Shown here one piece after another: positions 21,310 to 32,045 of a stretch of 64,000 nt of DNA. The DNA is from Mycobacterium pseudokansasii (GTDB taxonomy: Bacteria > Actinomycetota > Actinomycetes > Mycobacteriales > Mycobacteriaceae). The stretch is taken from the NCBI RefSeq assembly GCF_900566075.1, contig NZ_UPHU01000001.1, positions 3,658,325 through 3,722,324 on the forward strand. The letters run 5' to 3'. Each line of letters opens with the position of its first letter. The first letter of the stretch is position 1. The position numbers were made by a program, and so were the translations under genes. Below the pieces are notes generated by a model that had not been told where the DNA came from, did not search any database, and saw only the letters and a program-made list of their open reading frames with translations.

Positions 21310-21741
21310 TCAGAAGATGTCGCCGAGTGCTTCATCGCTGGCCGCGGAGAAGTTCTCTTCATGGAGTTGCTGGTAGTCGTGCCAAGCTCGGGCGTCCCAG
21401 ATCTCGAGGTAGTCGACCGCGCCGATCACCACGCAGTCCTTGGAAAGACCCGCGTAGCGGCGATGGTCGGCGGATAGCGTGATCCGGCCCTGGCCGTCGG
21501 GGTGCTGCTCGTCGGTGCCGGCGGCAAGATTGCGCAGGAACGCCCGTGCTTCGGGGTTGCTTCGCGGCGCCTTGCTCGCCCGGCGCGCCAGCTGCTCGAA
21601 CTCCGCTCTCGGGTACACGGCGAGGCTGTGATCTTGGCTCTTGGTGACCATCAACCCCCCTGCCAACGCGTCGCGAAACTTTGCCGGCAGCGTCAGCCGC
21701 CCCTTGTCGTCGAGTTTGGGCGTGTAGGTGCCGAGAAACAC
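21310..21741 (-). CDS. mraZ: MraZ, transcriptional regulator of the dcw cluster
   Basis: Small DNA-binding protein made of two SpoVT/AbrB-like repeats (about residues 7-54 and 83-126), which binds repeated TGGGN elements at its own promoter in other bacteria. The 143-residue product begins [26 protein letters not shown] and repeats the theme with [15 protein letters not shown]. The GTG at 21741 is chosen because GGGAGG sits upstream and it gives the standard N-terminus; an in-frame start at 21756 adds five unlikely residues. It heads the minus-strand cluster, with three TGGGG repeats just upstream. Confidence 0.96.
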   Translation of the reverse strand: MFLGTYTPKLDDKGRLTLPAKFRDALAGGLMVTKSQDHSLAVYPRAEFEQLARRASKAPRSNPEARAFLRNLAAGTDEQHPDGQGRITLSADHRRYAGLSKDCVVIGAVDYLEIWDARAWHDYQQLHEENFSAASDEALGDIF

Positions 21742-22119
21742 TAGGCCACCTCCCACCTAGAGCTGCTCGCTCACCCAAACACTTCAGCCACCATACCCCA
21801 CAATCCCCCACTTCGCCCCATTGATGGGGTGTCGCCACGGCATTTCCGCAAGAATCTGCGGCGTCAGGTCACCTCTAGATCACCCTGCGCCCCGGCATCC
21901 AGCTCACTGGTCATGCTAAAACCGCATTTCAGAGGCCAGTGATTGAAAACGGAGCGTCAAGTGGGGCGCAGTGGGGCACAACCAGATCAATAGTTCACGA
22001 CTGGGGTTTCGGGGTGGATTCCCCGACGCCCGGGAACGGCGGCTTCGGTGCGAGATATCGGGTGCGCACGAAAAACGGGACAGCCAGATGGCTGCCCCGT
22101 CAGGTCTACTTTCGTTCGC
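21742..22119. other. mraZ upstream region, no gene
   Basis: A 378-bp stretch without a credible gene. It holds the mraZ ribosome site, the MraZ operator/promoter at 21786-21820, a CCGCA-N6-TGCGG inverted repeat near 21847-21862, and a second TGGGG pair on the plus strand (21962-21976). In M. tuberculosis, as I recall it, an IS6110 copy lies here; no IS sequence is visible. Confidence 0.6.
21786..21820 (-). promoter_or_regulatory. Candidate MraZ operator and mraZ promoter
   Basis: On the minus strand three exact TGGGG pentamers (21820-21816, 21810-21806, 21800-21796) occur with five-base spacers, a perfect 10-bp period, followed by a partial fourth TGGCT (21790-21786). A TATGGT hexamer (21795-21790) directly after the third repeat fits a mycobacterial minus-10, putting the start of transcription about 40 bases before the mraZ GTG. 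The arrangement matches the TGGGN(5 nt) repeats bound by MraZ in other bacteria and would place the regulator over the promoter. Confidence 0.75.
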
Positions 22120-22524
22120 CTACTCGTCGAAGCGGCGCCGGAACCGATCCTCCATCCGGCTGGTGAATGAGCCTCCGGCGCCCTTACTGCGACGCTGGCG
22201 CGACCCGCCGGACGCTTGCCGAGAGTGATCCAGCCGACCCGGCAACCGCGGACCGGTGATGGCATACACCACGCCGCCGAACATCACCACAAAACCGAAG
22301 ACACTGAGGATCGGGAAGCTTCCGATCATCGTGGCCTTTAATGCCACCCCGGAAACCAGCATGGCCAGGCCGATGACGAACAACGCCGCACCCTGCAAGC
22401 GCCGCCGTGCCGTGGGTGCGCGGAAGCCCCCACCACGGACACTCGACGCGAATTTAGGGTCTTCGGCGTAGAGCGCGCTCTCGATCTGCTCAAGCATCCG
22501 CTGCTCATGATCGGAGAGTGGCAT
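22120..22524 (-). CDS. DUF3040 membrane protein (Rv2169c-like)
   Basis: Small actinobacterial membrane protein of unknown function, often next to the dcw cluster. The 134-residue product begins MPLSDHEQRMLEQIE, the hallmark of DUF3040, followed by a GGFRAPTARRR basic stretch, two membrane helices (about 43-63 and 68-90), and a basic cytoplasmic C-terminus. The ATG at 22524 is preceded by AAGGAGGGACGA, a strong ribosome site. It is divergent from the acetyltransferase gene. It could be co-regulated with mraZ, but 378 bp separate them. Confidence 0.88.
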   Translation of the reverse strand: MPLSDHEQRMLEQIESALYAEDPKFASSVRGGGFRAPTARRRLQGAALFVIGLAMLVSGVALKATMIGSFPILSVFGFVVMFGGVVYAITGPRLPGRLDHSRQASGGSRQRRSKGAGGSFTSRMEDRFRRRFDE

Positions 22525-22832
22525 TCGTCCCTCCTTGCCGACAGACTGTCACGTAACTACCGGTAGCAACGCGGATGCCCGTTGTGGGGGCAACTAACTC
22601 AGATGATACGAGGTCAATCCCAGCCGTACCACTGATTCGCCGGCGATTCTATCCCGGCCGCACCCCGTCGCACGAATGCGCCCGACACCCCATGGGGTGC
22701 AACCGGTCACAAACTCCGCGTCGCTCCCTATCGCTTCATACCGGTGCGCATCTCGACCGCTCGGCCAACCGCGACGGCGGTGGTCCGATACTGGTGCTTA
22801 GGCACCGCACCGGATCACCGCGAGGAGGGCAG
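22525..22832. other. Divergent intergenic region
   Basis: A 308-bp gap between the divergent DUF3040 and GNAT genes. The plus-strand frame is open from 22575 into the acetyltransferase but lacks conserved protein features and reads as untranslated leader. It must carry both promoters; I do not see a clear pair of hexamers. Confidence 0.5.
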
Positions 22833-23471
22833 TTGGCGATATTCCTCATCGATCTGGCCCCGAGCGAGATGGAGCGCCGCCTCAGGGAGGCCCTGACCGT
22901 CTATGTCGACGCGATGCGCTACCCCAGAGGCACCGAGAACCAGCGCGCCGCCATGTGGCTGGAGCACATCCGCCGGCCGGGCTGGAAGGCCGTCGCCGCC
23001 GTCGACGTTGCGGACCCGGGCGGGTCCGATCCGTCCGGAATCGTGGGAGCCGACCCCGACAGCCGGGCGTCGGCGGCTGGCGATCTGAGCAACGCACCGA
23101 TGGTGGGCGTCGCCTACGGCTACCCCGGCGCCCCCGGGCAGTGGTGGCAGCAGCAAGTGGTCCTCGGGCTGCAGCGCAGTGGTTTTCCGCCGCAGGCGAT
23201 CTCCCGGGTGATGAGTAGCTATTTCGAGTTGACGGAATTACATATCCAGCCGCGCGCCCAGGGCCATGGCGTCGGCGAGGCACTGGTCCGCCGGCTACTC
23301 GCCGGTCGGCAGGAGGACCACGTCCTACTGTCCACTCCGGAGACCAATGGCGAGGCCAACCGGGCGTGGCGGTTGTACCGGCGGCTGGGCTTCACCGACA
23401 TCATCCGCGGCTACTACTTCGCCGGCGACCCCCGCGCGTTCGCGGTCCTGGGCCGCGCGCTACCGCTGTAG
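22833..23471 (+). CDS. GNAT-family N-acetyltransferase (Rv2170-like)
   Basis: GCN5-related acetyltransferase of 212 residues. The acetyl-CoA pyrophosphate-binding loop is RAQGHGVGEALVRRLL (about 141-156), followed by LSTPETNGEANRAWRLYRRLGFTD, the usual C-terminal part of the fold. The M. tuberculosis homologue Rv2170 has been reported to acetylate isocitrate dehydrogenase; whether that holds here is inference. The start is TTG 22833, directly after GAGGAGGG, giving M-A-I-F-L-I-D-L; the frame is open upstream to 22575 but that stretch has no family similarity. It lies 59 bp before lppM. Confidence 0.88.
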   Translation: MAIFLIDLAPSEMERRLREALTVYVDAMRYPRGTENQRAAMWLEHIRRPGWKAVAAVDVADPGGSDPSGIVGADPDSRASAAGDLSNAPMVGVAYGYPGAPGQWWQQQVVLGLQRSGFPPQAISRVMSSYFELTELHIQPRAQGHGVGEALVRRLLAGRQEDHVLLSTPETNGEANRAWRLYRRLGFTDIIRGYYFAGDPRAFAVLGRALPL

Positions 23472-23530
23472 GCCCGACCGACTGCGGACGGCTTGCCCAA
23501 GCGGCACACCGGGTCTGGCACGATGACCTG

Positions 23531-24259
23531 GTGCGCGCCAGCTCTCCCTCGCTCTCAGCCCGCAAATCTCACGTGGCCGGGACCCGACGGCGTCGCATGC
23601 TGGCCATCGCGATGCTGTTGATGCTGGTGCCCCTGGCCACCGGATGCCTGCGCGTCCGGGCGTCGATCACCATCTCACCCGACGACCTGGTGTCCGGCGA
23701 GATCATCGCCGCGGCAAAGCCCAAGAACAACAAGGACGCCGGCCCTCAACTCGACAGCAACAACCTGGCATTCAGCCAGAAAGTGGCTGTCTCCAACTAC
23801 GACAGCGACGGCTACGTGGGGTCGCAGGCGGTGTTTTCCGATTTGACGTTCGCCGAGTTGCCGCAGCTGGCCAACATGAACTCCGACGCGGCCGGGGTGA
23901 ACCTATCGCTGCGGCGAAACGGCAACCTGGTGATTCTGGAGGGCCGGGTGGATCTGACCTCACTCACCGACGCCGATGCCGACGTCGAGCTGACCGTCGC
24001 CTTTCCCGGAACCGTGACCTCCACCAACGGTGACCGCATCGAGCCCGAGGTGGTGCAATGGAAGCTCAAGCCGGGCGTGGTGAGCACCATGAACGCTCAG
24101 GCCCGCTATACCGATCCCAACACCCGGTCATTCACCGCGGCCGGCATCTGGCTGGGAATCGGGTCGTTGCTGGCCGCGGGCGTGGTTGCACTGCTGGCCT
24201 GGGTCAGCCGGGACCGCTCCCCCCGGTTCACGGCCGCGGGCGACCAGCCGCCGAAGTAA
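23531..24259 (+). CDS. lppM: Lipoprotein LppM
   Basis: Predicted exported lipoprotein with a C-terminal membrane anchor; the M. tuberculosis homologue is linked to phagosome manipulation and to envelope mannolipid metabolism. The 242-residue product has a basic N-region, a hydrophobic core (LAIAMLLMLVPLATG) and a lipobox with Cys39 (LATGC). A conserved ectodomain follows (about 40-195), then a C-terminal helix (about 200-222) and a short cytoplasmic tail. The start is GTG 23531, giving M-R-A-S-S-P-S-L. It is convergent with the MTHFR gene, 37 bp apart. Confidence 0.92.
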   Translation: MRASSPSLSARKSHVAGTRRRRMLAIAMLLMLVPLATGCLRVRASITISPDDLVSGEIIAAAKPKNNKDAGPQLDSNNLAFSQKVAVSNYDSDGYVGSQAVFSDLTFAELPQLANMNSDAAGVNLSLRRNGNLVILEGRVDLTSLTDADADVELTVAFPGTVTSTNGDRIEPEVVQWKLKPGVVSTMNAQARYTDPNTRSFTAAGIWLGIGSLLAAGVVALLAWVSRDRSPRFTAAGDQPPK

Positions 24260-24296
24260 CCGGATCAGGTCGCTTACCGGGCTCGGTTAGTCCCGG

Positions 24297-25193
24297 TTAG
24301 CCCTGCTTGTCGGGCGACCAGTAATCCAGCATCTCGGCGAAGGTCTCGAAAGCCGGCGCGGAAAGGCCGTAGGTTGCCTCGAAATGGATGCTCAGCGGAA
24401 AGCCGAGGTCCACGACTCCATCGAGCACGCGTTGGTAGAGGTCGACCATCAACCGGCGCTTCTGGGCGGGTTCGCTGCCGGCCAGCTTCTGGACGAATTC
24501 CTGCTCCTCGGCCACGGCCGCGTTGCCGGGGTCCTGGATCAACCAGTTGATCAAGCCGACGCGAGCCTCGACCTTGGGGACGAAACCGAACGACAGCAGG
24601 ATCTCGGGTCGGTGGTCGGTGGCCTCGGCGAACTTGGTCAGAAACCCGACGATCGCGTCGGAATACAACAGCTGCGTCATGCCATAGGTCGCGCCCTGAT
24701 TGCATTTGAAATCGAGCCGACCCTGCTCGCCGTCTCGGGTGGGAATCACGATCACACCACGGTTGGCCACCAGCTCCCGATAGATCGACAACGCGTCGGT
24801 CGGTGCGACGCCGGAGCCTTCGCCGTCGTTCATCGTGCGCGGCACCCCGACGAACACGACACCCTCCATCCCGGCAGCACACAGCTCGGCGAGCCTCCCA
24901 CGCAACGACGACTCGTCCATGAAGGCGGTGACCTGCGTGCACAGGCCGCTGATCGACGGCAACTCCGGTCTGATGATCGACCAGAAATCTAGGACGTCGA
25001 GCTTGGGCTGCATCGGGACCGGCCGATCGTCGTCCTCGGCGATCATCCCGGGGATCATCACGTGCCGGATTCGGCAGTCAAGACCGGACTCGGCGGAGTA
25101 CCGCTGCACTTTGTGCGCGTCTTCCAGTGCGCGCTCCCGGCCCCCGTCGACGTTGGGCGGCACCAGCTCGAGAGCGATGGTGTTGAGCGTCAC
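24297..25193 (-). CDS. Non-canonical methylenetetrahydrofolate reductase-like protein (Rv2172c-like)
   Basis: The 298-residue product resembles the MetF/MTHFR TIM barrel but is divergent. The family segment GATYGMTQLLYSDAIV corresponds to the GA..TQ..FD motif of MetF, and EILLSFGFVPK and GLINWLIQDPGN follow. The M. tuberculosis homologue is reported, as I recall, to be an atypical NADH-dependent reductase of one-carbon metabolism; this is established knowledge I could not check. The start is GTG 25193 after GAAGAGGTGCC, matching the M-T-L-N-T-I-A-L-E N-terminus; the frame remains open to 25451 but the extension has no homology. It is divergent from idsA2. Confidence 0.8.
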   Translation of the reverse strand: MTLNTIALELVPPNVDGGRERALEDAHKVQRYSAESGLDCRIRHVMIPGMIAEDDDRPVPMQPKLDVLDFWSIIRPELPSISGLCTQVTAFMDESSLRGRLAELCAAGMEGVVFVGVPRTMNDGEGSGVAPTDALSIYRELVANRGVIVIPTRDGEQGRLDFKCNQGATYGMTQLLYSDAIVGFLTKFAEATDHRPEILLSFGFVPKVEARVGLINWLIQDPGNAAVAEEQEFVQKLAGSEPAQKRRLMVDLYQRVLDGVVDLGFPLSIHFEATYGLSAPAFETFAEMLDYWSPDKQG

Positions 25194-25362
25194 ACGGCAC
25201 CTCTTCCTCAGACGACTACTGCTCAAATCGCGCCACGCCGCGCGCACCCCCACACCGGCCACAACAGAGGGCCACCACGACAGCATAGGGGCGGAATGGC
25301 TAGCTGAGAGGGCATATGGCCGCCCGTGGGAGCCAATGCCCGCCCACCGCGCCCGGGCCGAA

Positions 25363-26493
<1,131 letters not shown>

Positions 26494-26497
26494 ACCG

Positions 26498-28039
26498 ATG
26501 ACCAGTGCGACGCCCCCGCCGGAAGCTGATTCCGCGACGAAAATGTCAGTGAGCCAACGTATTTCACGATTTCGTGCATTCGCCGGCACCCCGCAGGCCA
26601 AACCCGCCTGGCTGGGTTTCCTGGGGGCTGTGCTGATCACCGCGGGAGGGTTGGGAGCCGGCAGCACCCGCCAGCATGACCCGCTGCTGGAGACGATTCA
26701 CATGTCGTGGCTGCGCTTCGGCCACGGGCTGGTGGTGTCGTCGATCGTGTTGTGGTTGGGCGTGGGCGTGATGCTGATCGCGTGGCTGTGGCTGGGCCGA
26801 CAAGTCCTCACCGGCGAAGCAACCGAGTTCACCATGCGTGCCACCACCGCATTCTGGCTGGCGCCACTGCTGCTGTCGGTGCCGGTCTTCAGCCGCGACA
26901 CCTATTCCTACCTGGCCCAGGGCGCACTGTTGCGCGACGGCCTGGATCCCTATGCGGTAGGGCCGGTGGGTAACCCGAATGCGTTGCTGGACGACGTGAG
27001 CCCGATCTGGACGATCACCACCGCCCCCTACGGTCCGGCGTTCATTCTGGTGGCCAAGCTCGTGACGATTATCGTCGGCAACAACGTGGTCGCCGGGACC
27101 ATGCTGTTGCGCTTGTGCATGCTGCCCGGGCTGGCGCTGTTGATTTGGGCGGCCCCGCGCCTGGCACGTCACCTCGGCGCCGACGGCGCCACCGCGCTGT
27201 GGACCTGCGTGCTCAACCCACTGGTGCTCATCCATCTGATGGGTGGAGTGCACAACGAGATGCTGATGGTCGGCCTGATGGCCGCCGGCATCGCGCTCAC
27301 CATGCAGCGTCGCCATGTCGCGGGCATCACGCTGATCACGGTGGCGATCGCGGTCAAAGCCACGGCCGGGCTGGCGCTGCCGTTCCTGTTCTGGGTATGG
27401 ATGCGGCATCTGCGCGATGGCCGGGGGTACCGGCCGATTCACGCGTTCCTGGCAGCCGCCGCAGCGTCGCTGCTGATATTCGTGGCGGTGTTCGCGGTGC
27501 TGTCCGCGGTGGCCGGCGTCGGAGTGGGGTGGCTCACGGCGCTGGCGGGCTCGGTGAAGATCATCAACTGGTTGACTGTGCCGACGGGAGCGGCGAACCT
27601 GATCCACGCCCTGGGCAGCAACTTCTTCACCATCGACTTCTACACCTTGCTGCGGGTAACCAGGTTCATCGGAATTCTGATCATCGCGGTGTCGCTGCCG
27701 CTGTTGTGGTGGCGGTTCCGGCGCGACGACCGGGCGGTGCTGGCCGGCATCGCGTGGTCGATGCTGATCGTGGTGTTGTTCGTCCCCGCCGCCCTGCCGT
27801 GGTACTACTCCTGGCCACTGGCGATAGTGGCCCCACTGGCCCAGTCACGGCCGGCTGTCGCGGCTATCGCCGGGTTCTCGACCTGGGTCATGGTGATCTT
27901 CAAACCCGACGGTTCACACGGCATGTATTCCTGGCTGCACGTCGGGTTTGCGACCGCGTTCGCGCTGCTGGCCTGGTATTCGTTGTACCGGGTGCCGGAG
28001 CCGGCTGCCCCAAGGGACGCAACGGAACCCGCTCGATAA
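26498..28039 (+). CDS. mptA: Alpha-1,6-mannopyranosyltransferase MptA
   Basis: Polyprenyl-phosphomannose-dependent GT-C transferase that extends the alpha-1,6-mannan backbone of lipomannan and lipoarabinomannan on the outer face of the membrane. The 513-residue product has about 13 membrane helices and the conserved loop SVPVFSRDTYSYLAQGALL (about 130-148), followed by GLDPYAVGP. The start is ATG 26498, 4 bp after the idsA2 stop. Its TAA stop (28037-28039) lies in the first unit of a tandem repeat array shared with the convergent Rv2175c gene. Confidence 0.92.
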   Translation: MTSATPPPEADSATKMSVSQRISRFRAFAGTPQAKPAWLGFLGAVLITAGGLGAGSTRQHDPLLETIHMSWLRFGHGLVVSSIVLWLGVGVMLIAWLWLGRQVLTGEATEFTMRATTAFWLAPLLLSVPVFSRDTYSYLAQGALLRDGLDPYAVGPVGNPNALLDDVSPIWTITTAPYGPAFILVAKLVTIIVGNNVVAGTMLLRLCMLPGLALLIWAAPRLARHLGADGATALWTCVLNPLVLIHLMGGVHNEMLMVGLMAAGIALTMQRRHVAGITLITVAIAVKATAGLALPFLFWVWMRHLRDGRGYRPIHAFLAAAAASLLIFVAVFAVLSAVAGVGVGWLTALAGSVKIINWLTVPTGAANLIHALGSNFFTIDFYTLLRVTRFIGILIIAVSLPLLWWRFRRDDRAVLAGIAWSMLIVVLFVPAALPWYYSWPLAIVAPLAQSRPAVAAIAGFSTWVMVIFKPDGSHGMYSWLHVGFATAFALLAWYSLYRVPEPAAPRDATEPAR

Positions 28040-28177
28040 GCCCTCAATAAGCCGTCAATAAGCCGTCAATAGGCCCTCAATAAGCCGTCAATAGGCCTCA
28101 ATAGGCCTCAATAGGCCTCAATAGGCCTCAATAGGCCTCAATAGGCCTCAATAGGCCTCAATAGGCCTCAATAGGCC
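28036..28177. repeat. 11-bp/10-bp tandem repeat array between mptA and Rv2175c
   Basis: Five 11-bp units of the form ATAAGCCGTCA with small variations (28036-28090) are followed by eight perfect 10-bp units ATAGGCCTCA (28091-28170) and a partial copy (28171-28177). The array fills the whole convergent intergenic space. The mptA TAA (28037-28039) lies in the first unit and the Rv2175c TGA (28168-28170) in the last full one. Confidence 0.95.
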
Positions 28178-28572
28178 ATAGCCTGGGCGCGACGCACGAC
28201 TTCGCGCGCCTGGTGGGCGTGGAGCGCATCGACCGGGCGCGCATTGTTCACGACATCGCGTGAGCCATCGCGGGTAATGATCAGCGACGGGTCGGGGGTG
28301 AACAGCCAGCGCACGATCTCGGTATCGCGATAGCCGCCGTCGTGCAGGATTGTCAACAGTCCCGGCAGGCTCTTGACCACCTGGCCGGATTTCGTGAAGA
28401 ACACTTGCGGCACCACTACGCCGCCGGCGCGCCGCACCGCGACCAGGTGACCTTCGCGCAGCTGCTGGTGCACCTTGCTGATCGACACACCGAGAAGTTC
28501 GGCGACCCGGGGCAGGTCGTAGGTTGGCTCGTTGGGATCCAGAACATCATCGCCGGCCGGAATGCTGCCCAC
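28168..28572 (-). CDS. Winged-helix DNA-binding protein, PknL substrate (Rv2175c-like)
   Basis: DNA-binding regulator of 134 residues; the M. tuberculosis homologue is phosphorylated by PknL, which abolishes DNA binding. It has a helix-turn-helix near the N-terminus (YDLPRVAELLGVSISKVHQQLREG, about 18-41) and a conserved C-terminal region with LLTILHDGGYRDTEIVRWLF. The start is GTG 28572, giving M-G-S-I-P-A-G-D-D. It is divergent from pknL across 65 bp, fitting the kinase-substrate pair. Its last codon and stop (TAT TGA) fall in the tandem array. Confidence 0.9.
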   Translation of the reverse strand: MGSIPAGDDVLDPNEPTYDLPRVAELLGVSISKVHQQLREGHLVAVRRAGGVVVPQVFFTKSGQVVKSLPGLLTILHDGGYRDTEIVRWLFTPDPSLIITRDGSRDVVNNARPVDALHAHQAREVVRRAQAMAY

Positions 28573-28625
28573 GGCGCAAGTGTAGAGCTTGGTGCACGTT
28601 GTCTCATCCGATTCGCGCCGCCACC

Positions 28626-28640
28626 TACGATGGCCCCGTG
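28626..28640 (+). promoter_or_regulatory. pknL minus-10 with leaderless GTG
   Basis: TACGAT (28626-28631) matches TANNNT and is separated from the pknL GTG (28638) by six bases, so transcription would begin at or next to the start codon, giving a leaderless mRNA of the kind common in mycobacteria. No Shine-Dalgarno sequence is present. Confidence 0.5.
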
Positions 28641-29924
28641 GCTGAAGCTGAAGTGCCCGGCTCTCCCCCGCAAGCGGGAGGTACCCCCACCTCGGGCCGT
28701 GCCGGCCCGCATCGTCACCGAGCCGAAGCCGGCACCCCGGATCCGTTGGACAGCACGCTGCTGGACGGCCGCTACCTGGTCCAGGCCAAGATCGCCAGCG
28801 GCGGGACCTCGACGGTCTACCGCGGTCTTGACGTCCGGCTGGACCGCCCCGTCGCCCTGAAGGTGATGGACTCCCGCTATGCGGGCGACAAACAGTTCCT
28901 CACCCGCTTCCAACTCGAGGCGCGCACGGTCGCCCGGTTAAAGAATCACGGCCTGGTTGCGGTCTATGACCAGGGGCTGGATGCCCGGCACCCATTTCTG
29001 GTGATGGAACTCGTCGAAGGCGGCACGCTGCGCGAACTGCTGGCCGAACGAGGACCGATGCCCCCACATGCGGTGGTCGCCGTACTGCGTCCGGTGCTGG
29101 GCGGGCTGGCCGCCGCGCATCGGGCCGGCCTGGTGCACCGCGACGTCAAGCCCGAAAACGTGTTGATCTCCGATGACGGCGAGGTCAAGATCGCCGATTT
29201 CGGATTGGTCCGGGCCGTCGCCGCCGCTGGAATCACTTCGGCCAGCATCATTTTGGGCACCGCGGCGTATTTGTCTCCCGAGCAGGTCCGCGACGGCCAG
29301 GCCGGCCCCCGCAGCGATGTCTACTCGGCCGGAATTCTCACCTACGAGTTGCTGACCGCGCAGACGCCATTCAGCGGCGACTCGGCATTGTCGATCGCCT
29401 ATCAACGGCTGGACCGCGACGTGCCGCTACCTAGCTCTGTAATCGATGGTGTGCCAACGCAATTCGACGAATTTGTGGCCTGCGCGACCGCCCGTGACCC
29501 TGCCAAGAGGTACGCCGACGCCATCGAAATGGGCGCCGATCTCGAGTCCATCGCCGAGGAGCTGGCACTTCCGGACTTTCGGGTGCCCGCGCCGCACAAT
29601 TCGGCCCAGCACCGGTCGGCCGTGCTGCATCATAGCCGGCAGCAGCCGCGGCCACCGGTTCGCCACCCGACTCGCGAACTGACCCGAGAACCGGGGAGCT
29701 GGGCCGAGCCGGTATCTGCGGCCCGGCCGGATGCCGAACCGGAAGAATACGAATACCAGCCGGTGTCAGGGCAATTCGCCGGCATCTCGATGGACGAATT
29801 CGTCTGGGCGCGACAGCATTCCCGCCGCGTGGTGCTGATCTGGGTGGCGGTGGTGCTCGCGATCACCGGGCTGGTCGCGACCGCGGCTTGGACGATCGGC
29901 AGCAATCTGAGCGGACTGCTTTAG
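28638..29924 (+). CDS. pknL: Serine/threonine protein kinase PknL
   Basis: Membrane-anchored eukaryotic-type kinase of 428 residues. It has an N-terminal extension (1-38), a glycine loop IASGGTSTVYRG (52-63), the ATP lysine in VALKVMD (about 75), the catalytic HRD (167-169) with KPEN, DFG (187-189), and LGTAAYLSPEQV in the activation segment. A juxtamembrane region rich in P, R and E follows, then a C-terminal membrane helix (about 398-418) and a very short outside tail, with no PASTA domains. Compared with M. tuberculosis PknL as I recall it, about 30 extra residues sit at the N-terminus; part is encoded by an interspersed DNA repeat (28663-28691). It is divergent from its substrate gene and convergent with aroG. 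Confidence 0.95.
   Translation: MAEAEVPGSPPQAGGTPTSGRAGPHRHRAEAGTPDPLDSTLLDGRYLVQAKIASGGTSTVYRGLDVRLDRPVALKVMDSRYAGDKQFLTRFQLEARTVARLKNHGLVAVYDQGLDARHPFLVMELVEGGTLRELLAERGPMPPHAVVAVLRPVLGGLAAAHRAGLVHRDVKPENVLISDDGEVKIADFGLVRAVAAAGITSASIILGTAAYLSPEQVRDGQAGPRSDVYSAGILTYELLTAQTPFSGDSALSIAYQRLDRDVPLPSSVIDGVPTQFDEFVACATARDPAKRYADAIEMGADLESIAEELALPDFRVPAPHNSAQHRSAVLHHSRQQPRPPVRHPTRELTREPGSWAEPVSAARPDAEPEEYEYQPVSGQFAGISMDEFVWARQHSRRVVLIWVAVVLAITGLVATAAWTIGSNLSGLL
28663..28691 (+). repeat. Interspersed palindromic repeat, copy B, inside pknL
   Basis: A 29-nt element with core CCCCGCAAGCGGG, 26 of 29 positions identical to copy A in ftsW (7843-7871). It lies in frame near the pknL start (codons about 9-18) and is read as SPPQAGGTPT. 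Confidence 0.75.
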
Positions 29925-29938
29925 CGGTATGGTGGGGA

Positions 29939-29984
29939 GACGCAAAAGCCCCCAAAACCGTTGCGTTTTGGGGGCTTTTGCGTC
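29939..29984. terminator. Bidirectional terminator between pknL and aroG
   Basis: Perfect 20-bp inverted repeat (29939-29958 with 29965-29984) around a 6-base loop, with stem centre AAAAGCCCCC/GGGGGCTTTT and the downstream flank TGCTCG. It lies between convergent stops. The same GCCCCC stem with a GTCTGCTCG-type flank recurs after fadD15 and, altered, after asnB. Confidence 0.9.
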
Positions 29985-29995
29985 TGCTCGCCGAC

Positions 29996-32024
<2,029 letters not shown>

Positions 32025-32045
32025 ATCGCAGTTTATCCGGGCAGG

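Noticed and set aside
28036..28177. CRISPR-like array
   Set aside because: Units are contiguous 10-11 bp repeats with no spacers and no cas genes nearby; it is a simple tandem repeat.
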